Positions 1 to 8,025 of a stretch of DNA of 64,000 nt are shown here, piece after piece (the stretch's first letter is position 1; every line of letters starts with the position of its first letter). The notes under the pieces are model-generated. The model ran no database searches. It saw only the letters and a list, made by a program, of their open reading frames with translations, and was not told the DNA's origin. A program made the translations under genes and the position numbers. The stretch comes from Microbacterium hydrocarbonoxydans (GTDB lineage Bacteria > Actinomycetota > Actinomycetes > Actinomycetales > Microbacteriaceae): NCBI RefSeq assembly GCF_900105205.1, contig NZ_FNSQ01000005.1, positions 2,108,001 to 2,172,000 on the forward strand. Direction: 5' to 3'.

Positions 1-2005
1 CATTGAGCCAAAACGGGTTGCTCGCTAGAGCCTCAAACCGCTGCGCAAGGTCTCCGCGAGGCGCACCGTCAATTCGGCTCGCGGATGGCGTCGTTTCATA
101 GAGGTGACGCGCACAGAAAAACTCTCGGAGCGGTTGCACCTCGAACTCATAGAGTCCTTCAATCCGCTCCACTAGGACATAAACACGCTCGAATCCTCCC
201 CCAAAGAGGTCGTCAGCGATATCGAGCGAGTGGCCGCGCTCCGCCAAATACCTGCGCGCTAGTTCTTGTAGCGCTGCCGCAGAGATACTGCCCGCCGTCT
301 TCGAAGACTCCGCCTCAGACTGAAGGGACCAGGCCAGGTACTGGATGAATTCAAGCAAGACCTGGCGGTTATCCCGGACCATCGGGTGTTTATCTGCTTC
401 CCGAGTCAGGAAGAGGTCGACGTAGCGACCATAGAGGTCGGTCCGCTGATCGGGGAGCGAATGTCCGATCTGATGAATCAGGCTCAACAAAATTGTGAGC
501 TGCATAGGATTGCGGGTCAGGTCGCGGATATGGGCTAGATCGAGTTTCTGCGCGAGAATCTTTCGGACAGCTCGCGCTTCCGCTACTTCTAGGCCCCGCG
601 AGGCAATCCACTTCTCTGCATACTCACTGATGAGCGGCCCGTCAATGTTCCCCAACGCGAGGGTGATGAAATCTGCCTTCTCGAAACTGGGAGCGTGCCC
701 GAAAACCGACGGACGGCTAGTCACCACTACCTGCAAATCACAATCGAATGATTGCCAACGAGACAGCGCTTCGCCTACGGCTGAGACGAGCCTCTCTCGT
801 TGGGCGATGTCGGCGACTTCATCCAGGCCGTCGAGGAAAAGGAGCGTCGGAAGGTCCTGCATCAGCGTAAGGATGTCGTGCGCTTCAAAATGTATCCCGC
901 CTGATCCCTGCTCAACCAAGTGAGCTAGGAAGCGTTCAAATGTGTGGGGCCCGGCAATCGGGTTAGTGTCCGCATCGAACGGGTCGCGTCCATCTAGGAA
1001 TGTCGCCAGATCCCGAAGGTCAACTTTCAGGGGGATCCTGAAGGCGGTCTGCAGGTACTCGCTCGGCAGAGCTTCAATCAGTTCCGTCTTGCCAAGGAAC
1101 CGAGCGCGATGAACCTGGCATACGTATTGAGCGAGGGTGGATTTCCCCTGGCCCGGCGCGCCCTCTAGGACGACGCGCTTAAGGTATTCTTGCGCGGTAG
1201 AGCCCAATAGGACTTGCGCTGTCTTCAATTGAGAGCGACGCATGGCGTTGCCCGCGCTGGTCCGCACGGCTACTTCGAGGTGTCCTTCGCTTCCCTCAAT
1301 CCACAGGCCGCCACCGCTCATCCCCTTCAGAAACCCCTCCAGTGGACCGCCCGGTTTGCGGCGCGTGGCAACCTTCGGCACGGTCAGCGGTACATCGATG
1401 AACAGATCGAGGAGACTGTTCGACAGGCTGACCTGTTTGAACTTAACCGTTGCATCGACATCGAACTGCCAGGCCAAGAAGGCTCGGATCGCATCCTGCT
1501 GTCGCTTTTGCCCGGACCCCAGCACTTCCCGGAGAACGACCTCTAGTCCGTCTTCAAGGCTGAGGAGCTCAGAATATTTGAGCTTTAGGCTGATCGGCGC
1601 TGAATCGAGACGACGATCGAGGTCATCACGCCAGAGGCATTGGGCAGGAACAGCGACGTTCGCGTCAAGCCATTCCTGCACTCTATCGATGCGGCCCACT
1701 CCCGGATGTGAGGTGCCACGCGCGTTCGTGGCGATGACGTACTTTCCAGCCCCATTGGCGATCAGTTCCTGAATACTAGAGAGCTCTTTCTCCAGCACTC
1801 CGATCATCCAGTCCGCGCTCTCCTCTTCATCGAGACGCTTAAACTTCACCTGAAGGACCGTCAGCGAGTCTGCGGTCGCGGCGTCCCTACCTCCGTCAGG
1901 TTGTCCCACGGGGAAGCACTGGAGATTGGGATATTCAGGGAGCAGCAGAGCCTGGCAAAAATGCTGGAACCGCTCCGGGTTGCTGTTCTCGTACAGAAAT
2001 CCCAT
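1..2005 (-). CDS. REase-NACHT (STAND NTPase) defence protein, partial
   Basis: The frame is open from the ATG at 2005 to the left edge (668 residues visible), so the gene is truncated by the window. Residues about 33-56 carry a Mrr-like PD-(D/E)XK nuclease pattern: GQPDGGRDA, then LQVKFK (a QxK motif). A P-loop follows at about 281-290 (EGAPGQGKST) and a Walker B/NACHT motif at about 387-397 (TLLFLDGLDEV). The region after it is helical and should lead to a sensor domain off the edge. The start is supported by a GGGGGA Shine-Dalgarno sequence. Proteins with nuclease effectors fused to NACHT or related STAND modules (bNACHT, Avs) act as phage sensors that trigger DNA degradation; applying that function here is inference from domain order. 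It is divergent from the next gene and at the far end of an integrative element. Confidence 0.85.
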   Translation of the reverse strand, partial: MGFLYENSNPERFQHFCQALLLPEYPNLQCFPVGQPDGGRDAATADSLTVLQVKFKRLDEEESADWMIGVLEKELSSIQELIANGAGKYVIATNARGTSHPGVGRIDRVQEWLDANVAVPAQCLWRDDLDRRLDSAPISLKLKYSELLSLEDGLEVVLREVLGSGQKRQQDAIRAFLAWQFDVDATVKFKQVSLSNSLLDLFIDVPLTVPKVATRRKPGGPLEGFLKGMSGGGLWIEGSEGHLEVAVRTSAGNAMRRSQLKTAQVLLGSTAQEYLKRVVLEGAPGQGKSTLAQYVCQVHRARFLGKTELIEALPSEYLQTAFRIPLKVDLRDLATFLDGRDPFDADTNPIAGPHTFERFLAHLVEQGSGGIHFEAHDILTLMQDLPTLLFLDGLDEVADIAQRERLVSAVGEALSRWQSFDCDLQVVVTSRPSVFGHAPSFEKADFITLALGNIDGPLISEYAEKWIASRGLEVAEARAVRKILAQKLDLAHIRDLTRNPMQLTILLSLIHQIGHSLPDQRTDLYGRYVDLFLTREADKHPMVRDNRQVLLEFIQYLAWSLQSEAESSKTAGSISAAALQELARRYLAERGHSLDIADDLFGGGFERVYVLVERIEGLYEFEVQPLREFFCARHLYETTPSASRIDGAPRGDLAQRFEALASNPFWLN

Positions 2006-2468
2006 GTTTCCCCCGGCTCATAGTGTTGCGGCAACTCTCGCATACTAGCGAACTGGGTAGCGCGGAACGGCGTCGCCAGGGGTATTGGCCGGCCATCCCG
2101 ACGGCTGTTCTGCTTCACTCGACGCGATCGCAAACCCGAGCGGCAGACATAGACGCGCGCGAGGGACCGCGCCGTCCGTCCGTCGCGGCCTGCGACCCTT
2201 GGCGACTGTTCTCTGGCCCAACAAAGGCTCGGGACCAACGCTGTACACGGCCTCGCTTGGTGAAGGTTCGACGCCGACCACTGGGCAGACCTATGGGCCC
2301 CGAGCATCACTCGCTCCCACGCGTGCACTATCCCTAGGCCGTGCGCATGTATGACGAAGCGCCACGCCGTGCTGATGCTCTGGAAGAAGCTCCTTGACAC
2401 GACATCCGAAACAAGCGGCACGCCTTAGATGCTGAAGCGGTTCGGCAGTATGCGCGATAAGTAGAGAG
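2006..2468. other. Intergenic region, no convincing gene
   Basis: This 463-bp stretch lies between two divergent genes. The open frames in it have arginine/proline-rich shadow composition and no credible ribosome binding sites. It must contain the promoters for both flanking genes. I see no tRNA or strong terminator. Confidence 0.5.
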
Positions 2469-3254
2469 ATGAACAATCTTCGCCACGCACGCACCCACGC
2501 CCACCAACAACTCAGTGCCCTACGCCTACCCCTGGCCGACGCTCAAGCGTTCAGCAGGCGAATTGGCCGGGCACGGGCTGATGAGCTACCGACCATCTTG
2601 GATGATGCCGCCGCGTGCGAACGCACCCGTCGGGACGCCATTGCCACCAAGTACGCTTCCCTCCTCGGTGAAGCTCGATCAGCCTTCTTGCAAGACACCG
2701 GCATCGCCGTTCAGATCGCGGAAGAGGCGCGGGCCAACCTCGACCATCAGAGGATGCGGAGCGATCCTGAGGCTGTGAAGGCTGACGCCGTGCGCCTCCA
2801 CGCGCAAGGGGCAGGCATGAAGGAACTCCGTAGAACACTCCACACCACCGATGCGCAGATTCTGTCGAGGCTTGAAAATGCCCCCGAGAAGCCTTCCACG
2901 GCCCCCTCAGCGCCCGCACCAGACCCCCGCGACCACACACCCGAACCGAGGCCTGTGATCCCGTCTAAGAAGATCAAGAAGTGGACGCCCGCACCACTCG
3001 CTGAAGGTGACGCGAGACACGGCACCCCGAACGGTTATCGGAACTATCGGTGCCGGTGCGAACCGTGCTCAGAAGCGCACCGCCTGGACAAAGCTCGACG
3101 CCGCCAGGAAGGCCCGAAAGGTACCCGTCAGCCCGCACAGCACGGCACTCTCTCCAAATACACCGGCGGTTGCCGTTGCGACGATTGCCGAAGGGCTACG
3201 ACTATTGCGGCGCGAGAGTACAGGGCGCGAAGGGCGAGCCAAGGCCAGAACTAG
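2469..3254 (+). CDS. Phage-type protein with tandem HGT...CxCxxC motifs
   Basis: A 261-aa protein of unknown function. The N-terminal half is helical and charged. Residues about 138-175 form a Pro/Ala-rich linker. The C-terminal end has two copies of one small putative metal-binding motif: HGTPNGY followed by CRCEPC (about 184-200), and HGTLSKY followed by CRCDDC (about 225-240). Such HGT-Y-CxCxxC motifs are familiar from actinophage and mobile-element proteins without assigned function. Residues 103-133 could be an HTH (AVRLHAQGAGMKELRR). A hairpin terminator follows immediately, so it is probably a single-gene unit. The start is uncertain but has AGAGAG just upstream. Confidence 0.65.
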   Translation: MNNLRHARTHAHQQLSALRLPLADAQAFSRRIGRARADELPTILDDAAACERTRRDAIATKYASLLGEARSAFLQDTGIAVQIAEEARANLDHQRMRSDPEAVKADAVRLHAQGAGMKELRRTLHTTDAQILSRLENAPEKPSTAPSAPAPDPRDHTPEPRPVIPSKKIKKWTPAPLAEGDARHGTPNGYRNYRCRCEPCSEAHRLDKARRRQEGPKGTRQPAQHGTLSKYTGGCRCDDCRRATTIAAREYRARRASQGQN

Positions 3255-3257
3255 AAA

Positions 3258-3299
3258 AGGGCCACGCGACCGGATAATAGGAAATCCGCGCGTGGCCCT
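3258..3299 (+). terminator. Hairpin terminator after the CxCxxC gene
   Basis: A perfect 11-bp inverted repeat, AGGGCCACGCG (3258-3268) and CGCGTGGCCCT (3289-3299), with a 20-nt loop, starting 4 nt after the stop codon. Confidence 0.65.
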
Positions 3300-3716
3300 C
3301 GAATGTCGCACCACCGACTCCTTCTATTATCGCGCACCTGCGACACCATTTGCCCCCAAGTGGAACTTTTTTCGAACTTTTCTTGGTTTTTTCCCTCGCA
3401 ATGCGTATGAGAGAGCGATAGTAAAAAACGTAAGGCTGGATCGAGAGCCTCAAAACTTCGGTCGCACCACAGGCTTCTACAGGTCTTCACTGTTAAACCG
3501 ATAGACCACCAGTCTAAATGTCTCTTGCTGGTAGAGACCGCCTTCCTTGGGCATGATCCATCACAGCTGTGGGCTTCAGGAAGCTGACATTAGCGCTTGC
3601 CTCTTCCGGTTAAAGCGCTACTCGTGTTGGGTCGATCCGATATTGACGTGATTTGGTTCGGGGGTTCTTTGGGGAGGGGTTCTCACGAGAATCCTTTATC
3701 TACTCAAGGGAAAAAC
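3300..3716. other. Gene-free AT-richer stretch with tRNA-like fragments
   Basis: No believable protein-coding frame. Several segments look like broken tRNA arms: a CTGTTAA anticodon-loop-like string near 3490, and a 75-nt stretch 3517-3591 whose ends pair (AATGTC/GACATT) and which contains CTCTTGCTGGTAGAG. No full cloverleaf with a canonical T-arm could be folded by eye, so no tRNA is called. Confidence 0.4.
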
Positions 3717-3824
3717 ATGCACTCACCAGACCTCGCATCACTACTCAAGGATCTTCTTGCACTGGATGAAGAGCTAGAGAAGGCGAAAGAAGAAAATGCT
3801 GCTACCCATCATCAAGCTCAATGA
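3717..3824 (+). CDS. Small acidic protein, 35 aa
   Basis: The ATG is preceded by AAGGGA at a suitable distance. The peptide is charged and helical (LLKDLLALDEELEKAKEEN) and its 3' end overlaps the next gene by 29 nt in another frame, which suggests translational coupling. Function unknown. Confidence 0.45.
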   Translation: MHSPDLASLLKDLLALDEELEKAKEENAATHHQAQ

Positions 3825-4248
3825 CCTCTCAAGCGCGGATGCTACGCCCTTGGCGTCTGATCCCGCAGTAGATGCCATCCTGGCCGTCAAGCACGCTCAG
3901 AAGATCACACAGGCCCATCTAGCGGCACTACAGACGATAGCTCCACTAGATGTCTCCCTAGTCGTGATGGGTGCCGATTGGAGGGGGAAACACCCAGTCC
4001 TAACCTACGCCGTCGAAGAGTACGACTTTCTAGAAATAGCTCGCCTCCCCACCACCCTCTACCGATATGCAGACTCTCCAGATGGAGCGTGGTTCGCAGA
4101 CAACTACCTGAGCGCACGACTACACGGGAAGGGATTCCACACCGATCCCAAGATGTGGCGAATTCCATCTACTGAGAGAACGGTCCTGGCAAGAATACGT
4201 ACCCGGTTCGGACGTTCATACTCCCCTGCCGAGTATGTCGTGCGCTAA
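3796..4248 (+). CDS. Hypothetical protein, 150 aa
   Basis: I do not recognise a family. The ATG follows an AAAGAAG ribosome-binding-like sequence inside the 3' end of the preceding small gene. The sequence is globular with alternating strands (VSLVVMGADW, EEYDFLEIARLP) and a basic C-terminus. No signal peptide or membrane segment. It belongs to the small-gene cargo of the element. Confidence 0.55.
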   Translation: MLLPIIKLNDLSSADATPLASDPAVDAILAVKHAQKITQAHLAALQTIAPLDVSLVVMGADWRGKHPVLTYAVEEYDFLEIARLPTTLYRYADSPDGAWFADNYLSARLHGKGFHTDPKMWRIPSTERTVLARIRTRFGRSYSPAEYVVR

Positions 4249-4392
4249 TCGCTGGTTACTCGATAATGACCGCCCCGCGCCAAAAATAGTCCAAAAAGAT
4301 CTCGCCAAATCGCGTCGCTCTCGCTTCGAACGCACGATAGTAGATAGGGAAGGGAAAGTCCTAACTCATCTAGCTCCCCTTTGAACTAGGAG

Positions 4393-4444
4393 GGGAAAAC
4401 CCGCGTGGGTCAACTCCTTGCCACGACATGACACGGGTTTTCCC
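4393..4444. repeat. Inverted repeat upstream of the HTH gene
   Basis: GGGAAAACCCG (4393-4403) and CGGGTTTTCCC (4434-4444) form a perfect 11-bp inverted repeat, 30 nt apart, ending 9 nt before the Shine-Dalgarno sequence of the HTH gene. It could be a terminator for the upstream genes or an operator bound by the downstream HTH protein. Confidence 0.5.
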
Positions 4445-4466
4445 ACTAAATACCAAGGATATGACC

Positions 4467-4973
4467 ATGCCATCACCATCAAGCATTGAGAGACACCCCG
4501 AGAGCGCGAGGCTCATCGAGGCAATCGCTAACGGTGTGCCCGGTGTAGAACTCGCACGGAGATATGGCGTCAGCGAGAGTGCCATTTCTAGATTCCGCGT
4601 GTCCCGCAAGGGAGTGCTGAGCCAAATAGTCGATGAAGACGGTACAGACCCCACGGAAATCCTTGGTCGGCTTCTAGACCTCAGCGACAGCGCAAGGGTG
4701 GCCCGAAAGCTCGCAGATGCGACAGCATCCCCGGCAGTTCGTGCACGTGTGATCGCGGCAGAGCTGTCCGTTCTCGACAGGCTCAGCAGATTGAACATTG
4801 ACGACACCGCGATAGCTCGACTGAGCCAGGCCGTTGGCCCAATGGTGCGAACCATCACCCAGTTGGCGAAAGCCCATCCTCAAGACGTGCTGGATGCCCT
4901 CTCACAGCACGAAGAACTTGCAGACCTACATGACCACCTGAAGACCGCGCTCAAGGCGCAGAAGGCGAACTGA
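4467..4973 (+). CDS. Small HTH protein, terminase-small-subunit-like
   Basis: 168 aa from ATG 4467, chosen because AAGGAT lies 9 nt upstream; two earlier in-frame ATGs (4428, 4461) are poorly placed. The N-terminal part has a helix-turn-helix resembling homeodomain-like or resolvase HTHs (ELARRYGVSESAISRFR). The rest is helical and acidic. Phage small terminase subunits and element-encoded regulators look like this, and no stronger assignment is possible. The stop is 1 nt from the next ATG, so it is the first gene of a three-gene operon. Confidence 0.6.
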   Translation: MPSPSSIERHPESARLIEAIANGVPGVELARRYGVSESAISRFRVSRKGVLSQIVDEDGTDPTEILGRLLDLSDSARVARKLADATASPAVRARVIAAELSVLDRLSRLNIDDTAIARLSQAVGPMVRTITQLAKAHPQDVLDALSQHEELADLHDHLKTALKAQKAN

Positions 4974-4974
4974 C

Positions 4975-5373
4975 ATGACTATCCAGACCTACCCCCGCAC
5001 CTTTCACGTGCTCACATCAGGACTCACCGTCACACTGGGCGAGTGGGATGCGAACGTGCTCTATCGCGGCCAAACCTTCACAGTCACTGAAGAGCAGTAT
5101 GAGTTCACCAAGGACAAGCGTGGAGCGAGTTGGCTGGACCTCACCGAGGAAGAACAGGTTGCTCGCTGGGGACACCAGAAGTTCAGCACGGGTCCGGCCC
5201 CTGACGGCATGGAAGTCGGCTTCGACGATTCGACGGTGCTCTATCGTCGCCGCGAGAACGCAGTCTTCGCCGCCCGAAAGCTCACCGATCCGGTTGAGCG
5301 AGCGGAAGCGTTCAAGGCCATCGAGCGCAAGTATGGTCGTCCGCAGAGCACACAGCGATCGGTCGCGTACTGA
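4975..5373 (+). CDS. Hypothetical phage-like protein, 132 aa
   Basis: Begins 1 nt after the HTH gene stop and ends overlapping the next start (TGATG), so it is translated in the same operon. The N-terminus is beta-rich (TFHVLTSGLTVTLGEWDANVLYRGQTFTVTEEQ is read as strands, about residues 9-41), resembling small phage structural or accessory proteins. The C-terminus is helical and basic (RAEAFKAIERKYGRP). No named family recognised. Confidence 0.55.
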   Translation: MTIQTYPRTFHVLTSGLTVTLGEWDANVLYRGQTFTVTEEQYEFTKDKRGASWLDLTEEEQVARWGHQKFSTGPAPDGMEVGFDDSTVLYRRRENAVFAARKLTDPVERAEAFKAIERKYGRPQSTQRSVAY

Positions 5374-5588
5374 TGGCTGACGGTGACGCCCGACTGAGGG
5401 CGATGCTGAACGACGCGAGCCGCCCGGATGCCGTACGAGATGCTGCATTGGCCGCTGAGCAGGCGTACAAGCCGCACCAATGGACTCCCGAGCAGGAAGC
5501 GGAGCTTGTGGAGCGTGTCCACGGCACAGAGCGTGAGTGGATCGACCGGATGATCGCAGAACAGAACGAGCGTCAGCGTAGAAGCTGA
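5373..5588 (+). CDS. Small charged helical protein, 71 aa
   Basis: The start codon overlaps the stop of the preceding gene (TGATG). Predicted all-helical and rich in Ala, Glu and Arg, ending RQRRS. Third gene of the small operon; function unknown. Confidence 0.5.
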   Translation: MADGDARLRAMLNDASRPDAVRDAALAAEQAYKPHQWTPEQEAELVERVHGTEREWIDRMIAEQNERQRRS

Positions 5589-5782
5589 CCCCCAGCCCCG
5601 TGCGAAACCTGAGGCGCACGGCCCGATGCCCTCCCCCTGTCTTCTTCCACTTCAAATGGGGAGGGCATCACTCTGTCCACAAACGATCGTTTAGGTGCGC
5701 GCTCGTTTGCGCATCTGGACCACGCTATTCTCGCGTTCACAAACCGTGTCCGTTATCTATGTACTCTCAGCACCGTTTGATT

Positions 5783-5788
5783 TACACT
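5783..5788 (+). promoter_or_regulatory. -10 hexamer TACACT, resolvase (leaderless)
   Basis: TACACT lies exactly 6 nt before the ATG at 5795; there is no Shine-Dalgarno sequence. Confidence 0.6.
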
Positions 5789-5794
5789 GGGTTG

Positions 5795-6373
5795 ATGACG
5801 TCACAGCGGATCGGCTACGGCAGAGTCTCCACGACAGACCAGCACCCCGAGAGTCAGCACGATGCGCTCGTGACGGCCGGTTGCGATCTAGTCTTCATCG
5901 AGAAGTACACGGGCACGAAGGCAAGTCGCCCGGTCTGGGATCGAGTACGCGGTACCGACGATGCGCCTGGCATTCTTCGCAAGGGTGACACTCTCGTGAT
6001 CACCCGCCTGGATCGGCTCGGACGAAGCGCGAAAGATCTTCTTCAAGTCGCCTCAAACCTCGAAGAGCGCGGGGTCGACCTCGTGGCAACAGAGCAGAGC
6101 ATCGACACGACCACACCGGAAGGCAAACTCTTCTTCACGATGGTGGCCGCGTTCGCAGAGTTCGAACACTCCATGATCCGAGCTAGGACAATGGATGGAC
6201 TCGCCGCCGCCCGCGCGCGAGGCAGAAAGGGCGGCAGGAAGGCCATCCTGACGCCAAGGCAGGCCGAGCGCATCCGCAAGGCTTACGAAGACGGCTCGAC
6301 CATCACAGAGCTTGCTGGAGACTTCAAGGTGAGCCGCCCTACGATCTACCGGGCACTCGAAAGGACCAAGTAG
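5795..6373 (+). CDS. Small serine recombinase (resolvase/invertase)
   Basis: 192 aa. The N-terminal catalytic domain carries the nucleophile in IGYGRVSTTDQ (Ser12), followed by the family arginine segment (TRLDRLGRSAKDLL) and the EFEHSMIRARTMDG region. The C-terminal HTH is ITELAGDFKVSRPTIYRAL. Length and architecture match Tn3-resolvase/DNA-invertase proteins, which make concerted double-strand breaks through a phosphoserine and rejoin DNA. The longer upstream frame was rejected because its N-terminal 65 residues look noncoding and ATG 5795 sits 6 nt after a good -10. It may resolve or invert element DNA. A broken recombinase fragment follows directly. Confidence 0.92.
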   Translation: MTSQRIGYGRVSTTDQHPESQHDALVTAGCDLVFIEKYTGTKASRPVWDRVRGTDDAPGILRKGDTLVITRLDRLGRSAKDLLQVASNLEERGVDLVATEQSIDTTTPEGKLFFTMVAAFAEFEHSMIRARTMDGLAAARARGRKGGRKAILTPRQAERIRKAYEDGSTITELAGDFKVSRPTIYRALERTK

Positions 6374-6504
6374 TTCGGCAAAGCTTCTCGAGGCCAGCGC
6401 CCGCACCTTCACCGATGAGAGCGTGCCGACTGCCAAAGGCGGCAAGTTGTACCCGCCGACCGTGTGGGCGATCGTCACCAGCGAGACGGCCCACACTCTC
6501 TAGC
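6372..6504 (+). pseudogene. Serine recombinase C-terminal fragment
   Basis: Read in the frame starting at 6372, the stretch encodes about 43 codons ending at a stop at 6504 and containing VPTAKGGKLYPPTVWAIVTS. That matches the conserved recombinase-domain pattern PTARGGKWxPSTVxxVLxS of large serine recombinases. It has no start codon and is out of frame with the complete resolvase ending at 6373. Interpreted as the remains of an older recombinase gene. Confidence 0.65.
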
Positions 6505-6543
6505 GGGACGGACTACGGAACAACCGCGCCGTAGTAGCCTCTG

Positions 6544-6549
6544 TAGGCT
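6544..6549 (+). promoter_or_regulatory. -10 hexamer TAGGCT, membrane protein
   Basis: TAGGCT with 6-nt spacing to ATG 6556. Confidence 0.55.
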
Positions 6550-6555
6550 CGCCTC

Positions 6556-7308
6556 ATGGAAACGCCGGTCGTACTTGGCCTCATCTTTGCTGCCATGAGC
6601 TGCATCACGCCCTTTCTCGCGAACATCCGGAGGCCGAAGAAGAGATCCGTGGACTTCGTCATCCAGGGTACGCAGACTCTGTTCCACGTACCGCGCGGCG
6701 TGAACGTAACTGTCACGGTAGATAGTCACTCGGTCGAACAGGCCTCGGTTACTATCTTGCGCGTCGCCAACCTGGGCACCGAGGACATACTCCGCACCGA
6801 GTGGGATGGTCCGCTTGTGATCGATCTTGGTGCGTCTATGGTGATCTCCGCCCGGCAGATCGCGGCGAGGCCGAGCACACTGCGGATTCCTGCGCCTGTC
6901 TTACGCTCGTCTTCGATCGAGATTTCTCCGTTCCTCCTGAACTCTGAAGACCTGTTCGACCTACAGATTGTCAGCGCCGGGCCGGAACCGACGCCACGAG
7001 TCAGTGCGCGCATCGCTGGCGTCAGAGAGGTTCGCCGCCGACGGCCCGTATACAACCTTGGAAACGGGATCGACGGTGCTCTCGACCGGGGCAACAAGAT
7101 CGTTTATATGGCTTTCACTGGCCTCTTCCTTGCGCTGATCGCCCTAGTGGCTTTCGCTCCGATGGAATCGAAGTCCGGCTCGCCGGTTCTGTTCGAACAA
7201 CGTCTTCCGACGGTCTTTGTCTTCGTAGGCCTTTTGGGTCTGTACTTCGCGTTCCTTCGATGGGCAACCGTTCGGAACCAGCGTTGGCGACCTTCCTCCC
7301 GCTTCTGA
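6556..7308 (+). CDS. Orphan membrane protein, 250 aa
   Basis: One membrane segment at the extreme N-terminus (VLGLIFAAMSCITPFLA) and two at the C-terminus (about residues 182-203 and 215-235). They flank a roughly 150-residue beta-rich soluble domain. No family recognised. Leaderless promoter directly upstream. Membrane proteins of this type in defence-rich elements are candidate effectors or toxins, but nothing in the sequence proves it. It sits between the resolvase and the small proteins that precede the TIR/SIR2-like pair. Confidence 0.7.
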   Translation: METPVVLGLIFAAMSCITPFLANIRRPKKRSVDFVIQGTQTLFHVPRGVNVTVTVDSHSVEQASVTILRVANLGTEDILRTEWDGPLVIDLGASMVISARQIAARPSTLRIPAPVLRSSSIEISPFLLNSEDLFDLQIVSAGPEPTPRVSARIAGVREVRRRRPVYNLGNGIDGALDRGNKIVYMAFTGLFLALIALVAFAPMESKSGSPVLFEQRLPTVFVFVGLLGLYFAFLRWATVRNQRWRPSSRF

Positions 7309-7429
7309 TCGCACGCCCTGACCGCGCGGCGTTGACGCGTTGCCGGGGTTCGTCGGGGGTAGCCCAGTGCTCCGCGACGCGCACAACAAACTGAGCTCGC
7401 TGCTCGGTCATCGGCGTAGTCTGAGCGCC

Positions 7430-7609
7430 ATGGCGAAAGCGAAGAATCGGCAAGTCTCATCGATCAAAGTCGCTCGCGAAGAAGTAGCGAAGAATCCGCC
7501 GCCTCGTACACCTCATAAGTATGTGCCCCGTTCAGGCCCGGAGTATCGGTGTATCTGTGATGTCTACACTTCCGAGGGTGACCATTACATATGGGATCTC
7601 GCGATGTAG
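7430..7609 (+). CDS. Small basic protein, 59 aa
   Basis: Starts at ATG 7430, placed 7 nt after a TAGTCT -10-like hexamer. The first 25 residues are very basic (MAKAKNRQVSSIKVAREEV), followed by a short segment with CIC and aromatic residues. Function unknown; a small DNA- or RNA-binding role is possible. Confidence 0.4.
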   Translation: MAKAKNRQVSSIKVAREEVAKNPPPRTPHKYVPRSGPEYRCICDVYTSEGDHYIWDLAM

Positions 7610-7649
7610 TTCTAGAGCGCTACGCCCCACGGGAGAGGAAGGGTACGCT

Positions 7650-7937
7650 GTGCGCATGCCTGAGTACCTGGACGCCGATGATCGGCCGATCAGCGAGGAA
7701 GAAGCGCTGGTATTGCCCGATGGGCATGTCTTCAAGTTGGTTTGGGAGGACGGCCGCTCGGTCGAGTGTACGGCCGTCCGCCGCGGTGAACTCTGGCGAG
7801 TTTCCAAGCGGCACAATGGAGCGCATGTACCCCTCGGCAGGGTTGAGAAGGTAGACCACCTCTACCTCCCAGTCAGCGTGTCGTACATGAAAGCTCAGGA
7901 AACCTTCTCTGCAGCCGCGAGGAAGTATCTGGAGTAG
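7650..7937 (+). CDS. Hypothetical protein, 95 aa
   Basis: GTG 7650 is preferred because AGAGGAAGGG ends 6 nt upstream; ATG 7656 is in the same frame and also possible. The product begins near MPEYLDADDRP and is a compact alpha/beta protein with alternating strands (HVFKLVWEDGRSVECTAV). Similar small proteins occur in actinobacterial elements but I cannot name a family. It converges on the SIR2-like gene. Confidence 0.5.
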   Translation: MRMPEYLDADDRPISEEEALVLPDGHVFKLVWEDGRSVECTAVRRGELWRVSKRHNGAHVPLGRVEKVDHLYLPVSVSYMKAQETFSAAARKYLE

Positions 7938-8025
7938 TGCAGAATCGGGCCGACGCCCGCTATCGTTCCGACCTACCGAGGCGGATCCAAAGCTCGAAGC
8001 AGTTCAGTCGCTCTTGGCCGCCCGC

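Noticed and set aside
1861..2421. 186-aa minus-strand frame over the start of the NACHT gene
   Set aside because: It overlaps the NACHT reading frame and has Arg/Ser-rich shadow composition with no motif.
3007..3504. 165-aa frame overlapping the CxCxxC gene and terminator
   Set aside because: It runs through the hairpin and beyond in a frame without protein-like features.
3430..3600. Possible degenerate tRNA genes (CTGTTAA loop near 3490; 75-nt paired segment 3517-3591)
   Set aside because: No complete cloverleaf: the T-arm lacks the TTCRANY loop, the acceptor pairing competes with the D-stem, and the anticodon stem has mismatches.
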